Origin: SIG223 sp964442785
GTDB lineage: Bacteria; Bacillota_I; Bacilli_A; RFN20; DUOF01
Length of the DNA stretch: 37,310 nucleotides
Reading direction: 5' to 3'
Assembly (NCBI GenBank): GCA_964442785.1
Contig: CAYTZW010000011.1
Coordinates: 1-37,310 of the forward strand
Positions 1-9,472 of the stretch are shown here, one piece after another. The notes under the pieces were generated by a model. It was not told where the DNA came from. It made no database searches and was given only the letters and a program-made list of their open reading frames with translations. The position numbers and the translations under genes are program-made. How positions within the stretch are numbered: the first letter of the stretch is position 1; every line of letters begins with the position of its first letter.

Positions 1-4
1 AACA

Positions 5-3000
5 TTACATTGTTTTAATTGCTTTTTTGAACTTAACTATTCTAATTAAAACATATAATCCTAGAAGTGCAGGTATTCCAATAAGTAAAGCTAAAGAAAC
101 TGTTTTAGAAGTATTCTTAACTGGCTCTACATATGCTTGAGCAATAGTTTCAGATTCCTCGGCACGCATAACAAGTAAAGCAACTTTACCACCTGTGGTA
201 CTATTAGAAATTGCTTTCATATCACTGCTACTGAAATTAATAGCATCAGATATGCTACTCATTGATACAACACTTCCACCTTCATCACCAGTAATATTTT
301 CTAATACTGATAATTCCAAATAATTAGAAGAACAAGCGATACCATTTGTATCATTTATATCATTACAGAAAATAGCAACGACAACAACATAATCAGGATT
401 ATTAACATATTTTGCTAAACTACCATTACTAGAAAGTTCTTCGCTTAAGGATAAAGTATATATATCTCCTGAACTACTCTTTATGAAGGTATCAGTAGAT
501 TTAATAATTGTTTTTTCAACATTTACCTTTGTTTTATCAACTAAAACAGTTTTACTATCTCCCTTAATACTTGTATCCATATAAATAGAATAAGTAGCAC
601 TATTTCCATAATTATCAGAAACATTAATTTCGTGTTTTCCTACTTTGTTTAAAATAGTTGTTTCTGTGTAACTAATTCCATTAACCTTTAATTTCAATCC
701 ATTAGGGTCAATATAAACTTCTCCGTCTACTATTTCTTCTCGATTATTAGTTAAATCAAAGGTAATATCGCCATTTTCAGTTTTCATTGTCGCAAGAACA
801 TCTTTTACAATAATAAATCTTTCCAAACTACCTTCGTTTCCATTTACATCAGTGAAACGATAAGTATATTTATGTTGTCCTACTTGTTTAGTAAATACTA
901 AGTTATTTTGAGGTTCATATTTCTTAGTATCATTACTAAATACATAATAACTAACTACTAACTTAGTAAAAGCAGAAGCGGTAACACTTTCACCCTCAAC
1001 ATAATCTTCAACGATTACTCCGTCATAATTATCTTTTATCGTTATTCCATTCATATAATCAAAATCACTTCCAAGAAGATAATTATCAATTAAGTTTCCT
1101 TTTTCAAAACTAATCACAGGAGCAACATCATCTACAAATTTAACTGTTCTAACCTTATATGAATGATTTCCACTATTATCATAAGCGTTATAAACCACAT
1201 AATAAGTTCCCACTACATCAGGATTAATAGAACTAACTTCAGGAAGCTTAGTAGAGAACTCCTTGTTATCAGGAGTAAAATAGCATTTTTTCCATTCAGG
1301 TTTCATTGCCACATTTCCATCGTGGACATCAGTTACATTAACACCTTCATCTTCATAAGTGCTAATTGTTTTTACAGTATAAGTTAATACTTCTTCTCCT
1401 CTTATGGTAATAATAGGAGCTGCTATATCTTTGATAACAATTTTTACAAAAGTATATTCAACTTGATTGTTATCATTAACATCTTTATATTCGACACTAT
1501 ATCTTAAATAATAAGTACCCACTGTTGCATCATAATAATTGATTTTATTAGCATTATCTGTAGTGAAAGCACCAGTTTCGGAATCATAGTTTACATATAC
1601 TCCTGAGATATCAGTAGTTGTATATCCAGAGATATAAACTTTAGCGGTTTCTGTTAATTCAAGTAATAAGATATTTTTAGTATCTGTAAGTTCAATTAAG
1701 AATTCATACATTTCGGTTTCAGAATTGAAACAGTCAGAAGAAATAGTATCAAATGCACATTTATGATAATTTAAAGTCATATCAGGAATAATATTAGGTT
1801 TCTTACAATCAAAACTAAATGGTTTAGTAGTATAGAAATTATTATTGCCCCAGATATCTTCAACATAAACAGCAAATGAATAATCACCATTTTCAATAAC
1901 CTTAGTTACAGATTTATTAACAGAAATTTCATAGAATTTAACATTACTAGAAGTTAAATCATTAACATATTCATATTCACTACAATTAACTTCACCAGAT
2001 TTTAACCAACAATACTTAATCGTTTTAATATTAGATAAATCATCTTCAACTTGTACTGCTAAAGAATGAGAAGGTAAAGCTTTAGTATTTCCATTAGTAG
2101 AGAAAGTTACCTTAGGAGCTTCTTTATCAATGTTATCAATTACAATACTAGTTTCGCTATAATTAAGAGCATAGTCATAAGCTCTAAAGATATAAGTTCC
2201 ATTTTCAGTTAATAAAATAGTCATATTATTAGTAACTTCATACCACTTATTTTCGCCTTCTTTTCGATAAGCAATTCCATAATGAGTTACTCCGTCTACT
2301 GCAAAGGAACCTTGATAAATAGTGGAATTATTATCAGTTACATTAACTTTAATAGATTGTCCTATATTATTAATTTTACTATCTGCAGAAAGACTAACAG
2401 ATATATTAGGTGGTACTGTATCAAGATGAACATCTATTGAATGTTCCTTACTAACATTTCCAGCAGCGTCATATAATCTGATAAAGATAGTTTTCATTCC
2501 TTGTTGGTAATAACTTCCAGAAGAATCGTAAGTCATTGCCAAATTGTAATCAAGTTTTATAACTCCATTACAATTATTATAGTCAGAACAATAACGAATT
2601 GTAGGATTATCTATAGAAGAATTTTCATATATTTCAATTTTATATAAAGGACTTGCAACTTCATAACCACTACTTAAATTTGCATTAGCAGCAAAATCAA
2701 TAAGAAGTTCAGGTTTTTCTACATATAAATCATTAGAAATATAACTATCGTTAATCTTCGTTCTTGTAGTATCAATTTCAGGAGCGACAGTATCAACTTG
2801 AATATCAATTCTCTTATAAACAAAATTTCCTAAATCATCTTTAGCATATAAATAATATGTTGTTTTACCTGTTCTTTCTTTTGAAGGAGAAAGGTCAAAT
2901 TTCCAAGCTCCATCAACTTTAGTACTTGATATGCCAGAACCAGAAGCAATCTCACTTTCAAAGCAAGCAATTTCTTCTTCACTTTCAGGATCAAAGACAC

Positions 3001-6000
3001 ATTCTTTACTAACTTTTTTAACAAGTTTAACATTTTCAGAACTACTTATACCAACTTGACTATCTCTAATAAATAAATAAATAGAAGAAGAATCAAAATA
3101 ATAGTTTTCAGTAGTATCTCCTAATCCATTAGGTAATAATGTCTTATATTCATTATCATTAATACGAGTTTCATCACCAAGTAACACATCAGGGGAATTA
3201 TTATCAATTCCATTCATTACAAAGACTTTAGAATAATAAGTATTAGTCATTTCAATGTAAGGAAGTTCGATATTACCAGAAGCATTTGTGGTTACAACTT
3301 TTACTAAATAAAATCCATTTACTTTAATAGGATTAGCCGTTACAGCATCTCTTTTATTATCATCGATTGTAAGTTCAATATAACCACTTATACTACTCAT
3401 CAAATCAAATAAAGAAACGATTTCTTCCTCCGTTAAATTACTTACATTTGTTTTTCCATATTTTCTATTTTCTAAATCGATATATTCACTAGCTTCTTGA
3501 CAAACGGCACCACAATAAGACATTTCAATAGATTTAATATCTACTCCACCTATACTAGTGTAGTTAATCTTAACTTCAATTTCTTTTTCTTTAGCATATC
3601 CATCAGTGGAAGAAACTTCAATATTAGGAGCTTTATTATAAATTACATTGTAGCTAACAGGAATTGATAAAACATTTCCAGCATAATCAGTCATTGAGAA
3701 AATTACTTGGAATACATTACCAACATAGACATATTCTTTAACTAAATCATTAGTAATTTCAAGACAATCACTTTCAGAAGTAATACAATATTTTATAGTG
3801 TCCTTATTAACCATATTATAATAAGCTTCATTTCCGTCAAAATAAGTTGTTAATTTATCATCTAAATATTCAGATAAAGTTGTTTTACTCAAGAATCCTT
3901 GGAATTTTTCATCTTCCAAATCCATTGTTTGAACTTCACTAATTGTTATACTAGGAACAGCTTGGAAATAAGTTAATTCTTCATAGTCCATAGAACATCT
4001 ACCTAAAGCATCTATAGCACGGTAAATAATTATATAAGATTTATTATTTACATCTGTAACAAATGAAGAAGCATCAATAACACCTGTAGTCTTATTTTCA
4101 GCATCAAATTCAACTTTATTCCAACCAATCTTATTAGCATAAATTTGATAAGCTGTAATAAATAATTTTTCACTCTTAACAACAGATGAAACAGAAGTTT
4201 CCAATCGATCACGAGGAGTTTGATTAATATTTGTTAGATAGAAATAAATACCACTCTTTTTATCCAAATTATAAATATATTCAGAAATAATTGTTTCATA
4301 TTCAATACTATACATATCTAATTCTTTAAGAATACTCATATTAACATCTTTCAAAGATTTTCCTTTAAGCATTAAATATCTATTTAATTGATTATATTCA
4401 GTTTTAGAAAGATTATTCAAGTATTCTTTTATTAATGCTAGTTTTTGATTTTCTAAATATTCTTTACAAAGAGTATTCTCTTTACATAACTCAAAATCAA
4501 ACAAATCCAACAAATCGATGTTATAATAATCCGCAATCAAAGCAATAGCATAATCTTTTGTCAAATCATTTTCAAAGACTGCATATTGATAAATAAGTGA
4601 AAGGTCAAAGACGTGATCAAGAGCAGCAGTTGCTGAACCATTATCAATATGGAAAATCAAATTATTTTGATTAGTCCATTTAACACCATTATATATTTGA
4701 ATATTCATACTTTCATCATATTCAAACACACCTAAATTAGGGGTTTCAGCTTTATATTCATCAGTTAAATAATTAGTATAAATATAAAAACCTATTCCGC
4801 CTTCACTAAGAAGATAATATGTACTATTTAAAGCAGAAATCTCATTACCACTGCTATCAGTATGACTATTTTTCATACTCTTGGTAGCATTAACAACAAA
4901 ATTATTAATAGTAAAGGTTGGAATATATTTATATTCTTCTGCAAACTCTTTTAAATTGACATAGATATAATACTCAGTAGAGAGAATGTTACCAGCATCA
5001 TCTTTATCTTGTTTGTAATAATTTTTAGTAAAAGTTACTTCAGAATGCCTATTTTCGTTATATTCTTCAAAACTGCTATGAGTATCGAACTCTTGAGAAA
5101 TCGTTACTTTAGTAGAAGAACTATTATTAACAACAGGACGATATAAATCAAAACTATAAGAAATTTTAGTGATTAAATTATCACAAACTAATTCACCATT
5201 TTTATTATAGCAACCATATGAATATGAGTAATTATTTTTACTCTTTGAATAATCAATAAACTTAATTCTCATTTCATACTTTTCACTAGAAAGAATTTCA
5301 AATGTGGAATCAGCTACTATATTTCCAACTTCGTGGTCATTTTTATCAACCGTGAAAGAAATTTGTTTCATTAAATCTTCCAAACTATACTCAAACTCTC
5401 TCATAATAATATGAGTATAATCTTTATTAGAACCACTTATTCTTAATTCAAACTTTTGGAAAATGAAATAATCTTCATTCAAATTAGTAATCGAAGAAAT
5501 AAGTTTTTCTAAATCAGAAGAAGCAGTATCTTGTAAAAATCTATCAGATAATTGTTTATTATCTCTGTTACAAGCAATATTATTTGGATTAGTACTCAAA
5601 TCACAAGATGAATTTTCATCAAAATTATAGAACTTATCACGGTCAGTTTTACCTACTACAAAATATGTATAAGACATAATCTTACTATCATTCAAATCAA
5701 AATAATTTCCTTTAATCTCATTACTTGTAGCTTCATTATTATAAACTAAATCTGCTATTACATATGTAGGATATAACAAAGAAATATTCCAACTCTTAAT
5801 TTGATTATTTGCACTAGCTAAATCATAAACAATAGTAGTAGAAATATCACTTTCAATATTAAGATTTTCTATATTAGAAACGACAAGAATTCTAATAAGT
5901 GTTGTATTACCTGCATAATCACTTATTTCAAAAGCAATTCTATAAATAGTTGCCTTAGTTTCATCTAATTTCATTTCTAAAGTAAAGCCTGCTTCACTAG

Positions 6001-9000
6001 TAACAAAAGTATTAAACCAGCCATTATTAGATTTAAATACATCATCATATTTATTAACTGTATAATACCCATTTTTTACATCACTATTCATCATAATAAA
6101 ATCTTTGTTCAAAGACAAACAACCATTAGGATTTTCTAATATATCAGCAGCACAAACCTTAAAAGTATTAAGTACCTTATTATTAAATTCTAATCCAGAA
6201 GCAAAATTACCACTTTCAATTATAGAAACACTAATATGATCAATAACATCATCACTTACAACATAACTATTATCACTTACTCCACTTATAATATTAGCAT
6301 ATTGTTCATTCGTAGCAATAATAGACTTATTATCTATATCAAAGAATTTCAAAGAAATTTCAGGAGCAGTTGTATCAATTAAAACCTCTTTATAAGTAAC
6401 AGGACCCCTATTACCAACAAAATCAACAGCTCTTACTAAAATAACATATTGTCCATCTTCTTCAATTTTAAGACTATCTTCAACTTTTAAAGTTGACCAT
6501 AAAATATTATATAAATCATAATTTTTAACAGAAACTAGCAATGCAATTAATTCAAGTATATCAGCATTTTCTTTTAAACTTTTAAGTAATTTTCCTAATT
6601 CTTCATTAGGATTAACTTCCTTATAGTAAGTTACACCTGCTTCTGCACTTGTACCTACTTTAACAGGAGTATATTCATTCTCCACTTTAATGTAGTATTC
6701 AGAAGTTAAAGCAGTACCTTCAATCACATTAACAGTCATAAATTTTCTGCTTCCATATATTTCTAAATATTTTGCTAAAGTTTTTTCACTTAACTTGCTA
6801 TTATTTTTTAACATAACATATTCATAATGATCAATTCCAGAACCTACTACAGTTTTAGTACCCATATCAATATTAGAATCGCCATTTTTAGTATTACCAA
6901 TAGAGAATGCATAGAACGCATTAGTTATAGATTTTTCTTGTTTATAGGTGCTCCTGTCCACCAGTCCTATTGAAACCACTTCTCTAACTAATTTATAATA
7001 GTTAGTACCATTAACAGCTTTCACATCAGTTGTTAAAACGTATTTTCCGTTCTCGTAAACATAATAGTTGCTTACATCATCACCACTTTCAGTATCAACC
7101 TTTGAATATTTATTCACATAATTATCATCTATATCCATAGATGGATTTACATCAATTTTTTCAGAAATGTTTTTTTTATCTTGTCCATCATCAATATAAA
7201 TCATTTCTGGTGATGATCTATCTATAATGACATTAATATCTTTTGTAATTGTAGTATAAGACAAATTAACAATGCTACTCTTTAACATTTTAACAAAATA
7301 ATTAAACAATTCAGATTGTGGCCTTTCTTCCTCTGTATCAGTTTCACCATTATAATATTTCTTGTAATTTTCTTCAACTTTCCAATTGTCATAAACTGAC
7401 TTTATAGTTTCGTTTTCAAATATTAGATCTACATACTTATTAAAAAAAGGATTAGAGACAAGTTCTAAATATATATTATCTTCAACAATTGCTGAAATCA
7501 GTTCTTTCCACGTATCATTATATTTCTTATTATTGATTTCAGATTTAAAACTTATAGTAGCTTTTTTTACTTCAGTTTTAAACTCTTCATATGTTAATAT
7601 ATCATTTATCATTTTTGATGACTTGTTATAAGTTTCTATTATTTTATCGTATACATAGGAATAATAATCTTCAAAAAATGACACAATTCCTTTTAAATTA
7701 TTTTCTTTTGTCAATAGGTTATCAAATTGATTATTAATTTCCTTTAAAGCATCCTTATGATTTACAAAAAGAAGCACATTGCCTATAGAAGCTGATACAA
7801 CTAGTGCATCTAAAACGATACCAACTGGAGGTAACAAAACAGTTACTACAGCACTGCTAATCGCGGCAACAACTCCGAAAACTGCAGCAGTAATATATTC
7901 CCATTCAGTTCCATCTTTAACAGTTTCACCATCTTCGTAGCCTGCTGCTAATCTAAGAATTCTTAAAAATGCAATTAAATATTCAGCCGCATATGAAGCA
8001 TCAGACAAACTATATCTAAATTTATTGTTATTATCATTTATAAAATTATAATAAATAGTTTTTAAAAATTTCTCTTTTTCGGCTTCATCATATTCACTAT
8101 ATGTACTTGTTCCAGTAAACGAAAAGTTTCTCATATCCTCTAGTTCAACCTTGTCTACATCGGAATTTTCTTCAAAAGAAAAACCATAATTGACTATTTC
8201 TTGTTGCATAGAAAAATTAACACTTATTGAATGTGCTCCTTCATTAAGAACAGTATTAGTTTTTTTAATTGAAGAATTTTCTAAATACCAGCCTTGTATT
8301 TTTCCTGATAAATCAATTTCTCTTCTTAGTTCCCATTCTATTCCTGATTCATTTTTCACAAATTTGTAACCACCAGAACAATATCCATAATAAGTTTCAT
8401 CGTTATTTTCAAGATCTAATTGTCCTTCGATCCAGTTATTACAAAATAAGGCTTCTGTTCTATCACCAGCACTAAATTGTTCTTTAGTAGTGTAATTTAT
8501 ATATGCAGGGAACAAAAATTTTGTAAAATCACCTGACAATTTATTATCTAATGTTGCTGTTATCTTTAAATTATATGACGAGAATAAATGAATATAAGAT
8601 GCTATAAATCCATTTTCTGAATTATATGAAGTAGCAAGTGGATCAAAATTTTCAAAATAATATGTCCCATCAGTGTTTGTTTTAATTGTTTCACTATCAG
8701 CGGATGAAGCACAATAATATATCAGTCTTTCTTGAGTAGAAGGCAAGTCATCAAGCTTTATATAGGTTTGTTGTTTTACCATTAAGTTTGCTGTAGCTTT
8801 TATATTAGAAGAGAGTTTGGTAATCATATTACTATCAATATCTCCATTTTGAAACGCATATGAAATAATTATTTGCCAATCAGAAGCTGTGTAGCCATTT
8901 ATAATGTTATAATTTTCTTTGCTAACTTGATACCCCATTTCATCGCTACCTGCAATATCCAAATTATAGTATTCAATAAGGGCTTTGAATACTTTTTCTT

Positions 9001-9349
9001 GCCAATCTTCTCCAAATTTTTTAATAAGTGTTCCATCATTTAAATCTTCAGCAATTCCCTCACAAGAAAAGTTAAATTTCATTACAAATACTAATTTGTT
9101 ATCTTTTAGATATTTGTAGTTATTTACCGTATAAGAAGGTGAAGTTGGAGAGTCAAAATTCTTAGTATTTTCAACTTCCAAAATAGTTTTTGACCCATCT
9201 ATCTTTAAAACAGCAAAGTCTTCATAGTTCATATCTATGGCCTTTGTACTATTACCATTTGTTATAAAGACAGCAAAAAGGAGACTAAATATTAATAGTC
9301 CCAATATTGATATCAATCCTTTTTTCTTTGAGTTATAGTTTTCTTCCAT
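5..9349 (-). CDS. Giant membrane-anchored surface protein with Ig-like modules (3114 aa)
   Basis: Complete gene. The start is the ATG at 9349, placed 6 bases after GGGGGTG; the in-frame GTG 9 bases upstream lies inside that ribosome site and is unlikely. An N-terminal signal/anchor (residues about 10-30) is followed by a unique region to about residue 700. This holds a 45-residue hydrophobic stretch near 486-530 and a helical segment. Next come many Ig-like modules marked by DTTAPEI, DYAGN and DAAGNVS, with some helical insertions. Near the C-terminus are DUF5011-like modules (plus-strand 560-1440), then one membrane helix and a short basic tail. No LPXTG signal is present, so membrane anchoring rather than sortase attachment is inferred. 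Cysteines occur mostly in close pairs, such as IKYCITSESDC. It lies downstream of a similar giant gene but has its own promoter. The precise role (adhesion, envelope layer or toxin-like) cannot be read from sequence. Confidence 0.9.
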   Translation of the reverse strand: MEENYNSKKKGLISILGLLIFSLLFAVFITNGNSTKAIDMNYEDFAVLKIDGSKTILEVENTKNFDSPTSPSYTVNNYKYLKDNKLVFVMKFNFSCEGIAEDLNDGTLIKKFGEDWQEKVFKALIEYYNLDIAGSDEMGYQVSKENYNIINGYTASDWQIIISYAFQNGDIDSNMITKLSSNIKATANLMVKQQTYIKLDDLPSTQERLIYYCASSADSETIKTNTDGTYYFENFDPLATSYNSENGFIASYIHLFSSYNLKITATLDNKLSGDFTKFLFPAYINYTTKEQFSAGDRTEALFCNNWIEGQLDLENNDETYYGYCSGGYKFVKNESGIEWELRREIDLSGKIQGWYLENSSIKKTNTVLNEGAHSISVNFSMQQEIVNYGFSFEENSDVDKVELEDMRNFSFTGTSTYSEYDEAEKEKFLKTIYYNFINDNNNKFRYSLSDASYAAEYLIAFLRILRLAAGYEDGETVKDGTEWEYITAAVFGVVAAISSAVVTVLLPPVGIVLDALVVSASIGNVLLFVNHKDALKEINNQFDNLLTKENNLKGIVSFFEDYYSYVYDKIIETYNKSSKMINDILTYEEFKTEVKKATISFKSEINNKKYNDTWKELISAIVEDNIYLELVSNPFFNKYVDLIFENETIKSVYDNWKVEENYKKYYNGETDTEEERPQSELFNYFVKMLKSSIVNLSYTTITKDINVIIDRSSPEMIYIDDGQDKKNISEKIDVNPSMDIDDNYVNKYSKVDTESGDDVSNYYVYENGKYVLTTDVKAVNGTNYYKLVREVVSIGLVDRSTYKQEKSITNAFYAFSIGNTKNGDSNIDMGTKTVVGSGIDHYEYVMLKNNSKLSEKTLAKYLEIYGSRKFMTVNVIEGTALTSEYYIKVENEYTPVKVGTSAEAGVTYYKEVNPNEELGKLLKSLKENADILELIALLVSVKNYDLYNILWSTLKVEDSLKIEEDGQYVILVRAVDFVGNRGPVTYKEVLIDTTAPEISLKFFDIDNKSIIATNEQYANIISGVSDNSYVVSDDVIDHISVSIIESGNFASGLEFNNKVLNTFKVCAADILENPNGCLSLNKDFIMMNSDVKNGYYTVNKYDDVFKSNNGWFNTFVTSEAGFTLEMKLDETKATIYRIAFEISDYAGNTTLIRILVVSNIENLNIESDISTTIVYDLASANNQIKSWNISLLYPTYVIADLVYNNEATSNEIKGNYFDLNDSKIMSYTYFVVGKTDRDKFYNFDENSSCDLSTNPNNIACNRDNKQLSDRFLQDTASSDLEKLISSITNLNEDYFIFQKFELRISGSNKDYTHIIMREFEYSLEDLMKQISFTVDKNDHEVGNIVADSTFEILSSEKYEMRIKFIDYSKSKNNYSYSYGCYNKNGELVCDNLITKISYSFDLYRPVVNNSSSTKVTISQEFDTHSSFEEYNENRHSEVTFTKNYYKQDKDDAGNILSTEYYIYVNLKEFAEEYKYIPTFTINNFVVNATKSMKNSHTDSSGNEISALNSTYYLLSEGGIGFYIYTNYLTDEYKAETPNLGVFEYDESMNIQIYNGVKWTNQNNLIFHIDNGSATAALDHVFDLSLIYQYAVFENDLTKDYAIALIADYYNIDLLDLFDFELCKENTLCKEYLENQKLALIKEYLNNLSKTEYNQLNRYLMLKGKSLKDVNMSILKELDMYSIEYETIISEYIYNLDKKSGIYFYLTNINQTPRDRLETSVSSVVKSEKLFITAYQIYANKIGWNKVEFDAENKTTGVIDASSFVTDVNNKSYIIIYRAIDALGRCSMDYEELTYFQAVPSITISEVQTMDLEDEKFQGFLSKTTLSEYLDDKLTTYFDGNEAYYNMVNKDTIKYCITSESDCLEITNDLVKEYVYVGNVFQVIFSMTDYAGNVLSIPVSYNVIYNKAPNIEVSSTDGYAKEKEIEVKINYTSIGGVDIKSIEMSYCGAVCQEASEYIDLENRKYGKTNVSNLTEEEIVSLFDLMSSISGYIELTIDDNKRDAVTANPIKVNGFYLVKVVTTNASGNIELPYIEMTNTYYSKVFVMNGIDNNSPDVLLGDETRINDNEYKTLLPNGLGDTTENYYFDSSSIYLFIRDSQVGISSSENVKLVKKVSKECVFDPESEEEIACFESEIASGSGISSTKVDGAWKFDLSPSKERTGKTTYYLYAKDDLGNFVYKRIDIQVDTVAPEIDTTRTKINDSYISNDLYVEKPELLIDFAANANLSSGYEVASPLYKIEIYENSSIDNPTIRYCSDYNNCNGVIKLDYNLAMTYDSSGSYYQQGMKTIFIRLYDAAGNVSKEHSIDVHLDTVPPNISVSLSADSKINNIGQSIKVNVTDNNSTIYQGSFAVDGVTHYGIAYRKEGENKWYEVTNNMTILLTENGTYIFRAYDYALNYSETSIVIDNIDKEAPKVTFSTNGNTKALPSHSLAVQVEDDLSNIKTIKYCWLKSGEVNCSEYEYVNDLTSSNVKFYEISVNKSVTKVIENGDYSFAVYVEDIWGNNNFYTTKPFSFDCKKPNIIPDMTLNYHKCAFDTISSDCFNSETEMYEFLIELTDTKNILLLELTETAKVYISGYTTTDISGVYVNYDSETGAFTTDNANKINYYDATVGTYYLRYSVEYKDVNDNNQVEYTFVKIVIKDIAAPIITIRGEEVLTYTVKTISTYEDEGVNVTDVHDGNVAMKPEWKKCYFTPDNKEFSTKLPEVSSINPDVVGTYYVVYNAYDNSGNHSYKVRTVKFVDDVAPVISFEKGNLIDNYLLGSDFDYMNGITIKDNYDGVIVEDYVEGESVTASAFTKLVVSYYVFSNDTKKYEPQNNLVFTKQVGQHKYTYRFTDVNGNEGSLERFIIVKDVLATMKTENGDITFDLTNNREEIVDGEVYIDPNGLKLKVNGISYTETTILNKVGKHEINVSDNYGNSATYSIYMDTSIKGDSKTVLVDKTKVNVEKTIIKSTDTFIKSSSGDIYTLSLSEELSSNGSLAKYVNNPDYVVVVAIFCNDINDTNGIACSSNYLELSVLENITGDEGGSVVSMSSISDAINFSSSDMKAISNSTTGGKVALLVMRAEESETIAQAYVEPVKNTSKTVSLALLIGIPALLGLYVLIRIVKFKKAIKTM

Positions 9350-9355
9350 AACTAG

Positions 9356-9420
9356 CACCCCCTATAGTCCTTAATTCTATCAATAGTAACTTGGACTTTT
9401 CACTACTTTAATTATATCAC
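9356..9420 (-). promoter_or_regulatory. Promoter and ribosome site of the 3114-aa surface protein gene
   Basis: On the minus strand an extended -10 element, TGATATAAT, lies with TATAAT at 9411-9416. The hexamer 17 bases upstream is poor, as is common with an extended -10. The leader of about 50 bases can fold AGTCC with GGACT just before the ribosome site GGGGGTG (9356-9362), 6 bases from the ATG. A 9-base inverted repeat (9395-9403 and 9456-9464) surrounds the -10 element. Confidence 0.6.
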
Positions 9421-9472
9421 ATTTGTTTTTAAATTTCTTTTTTTGATATAAATATGTGAAAAGTTCAAATTA

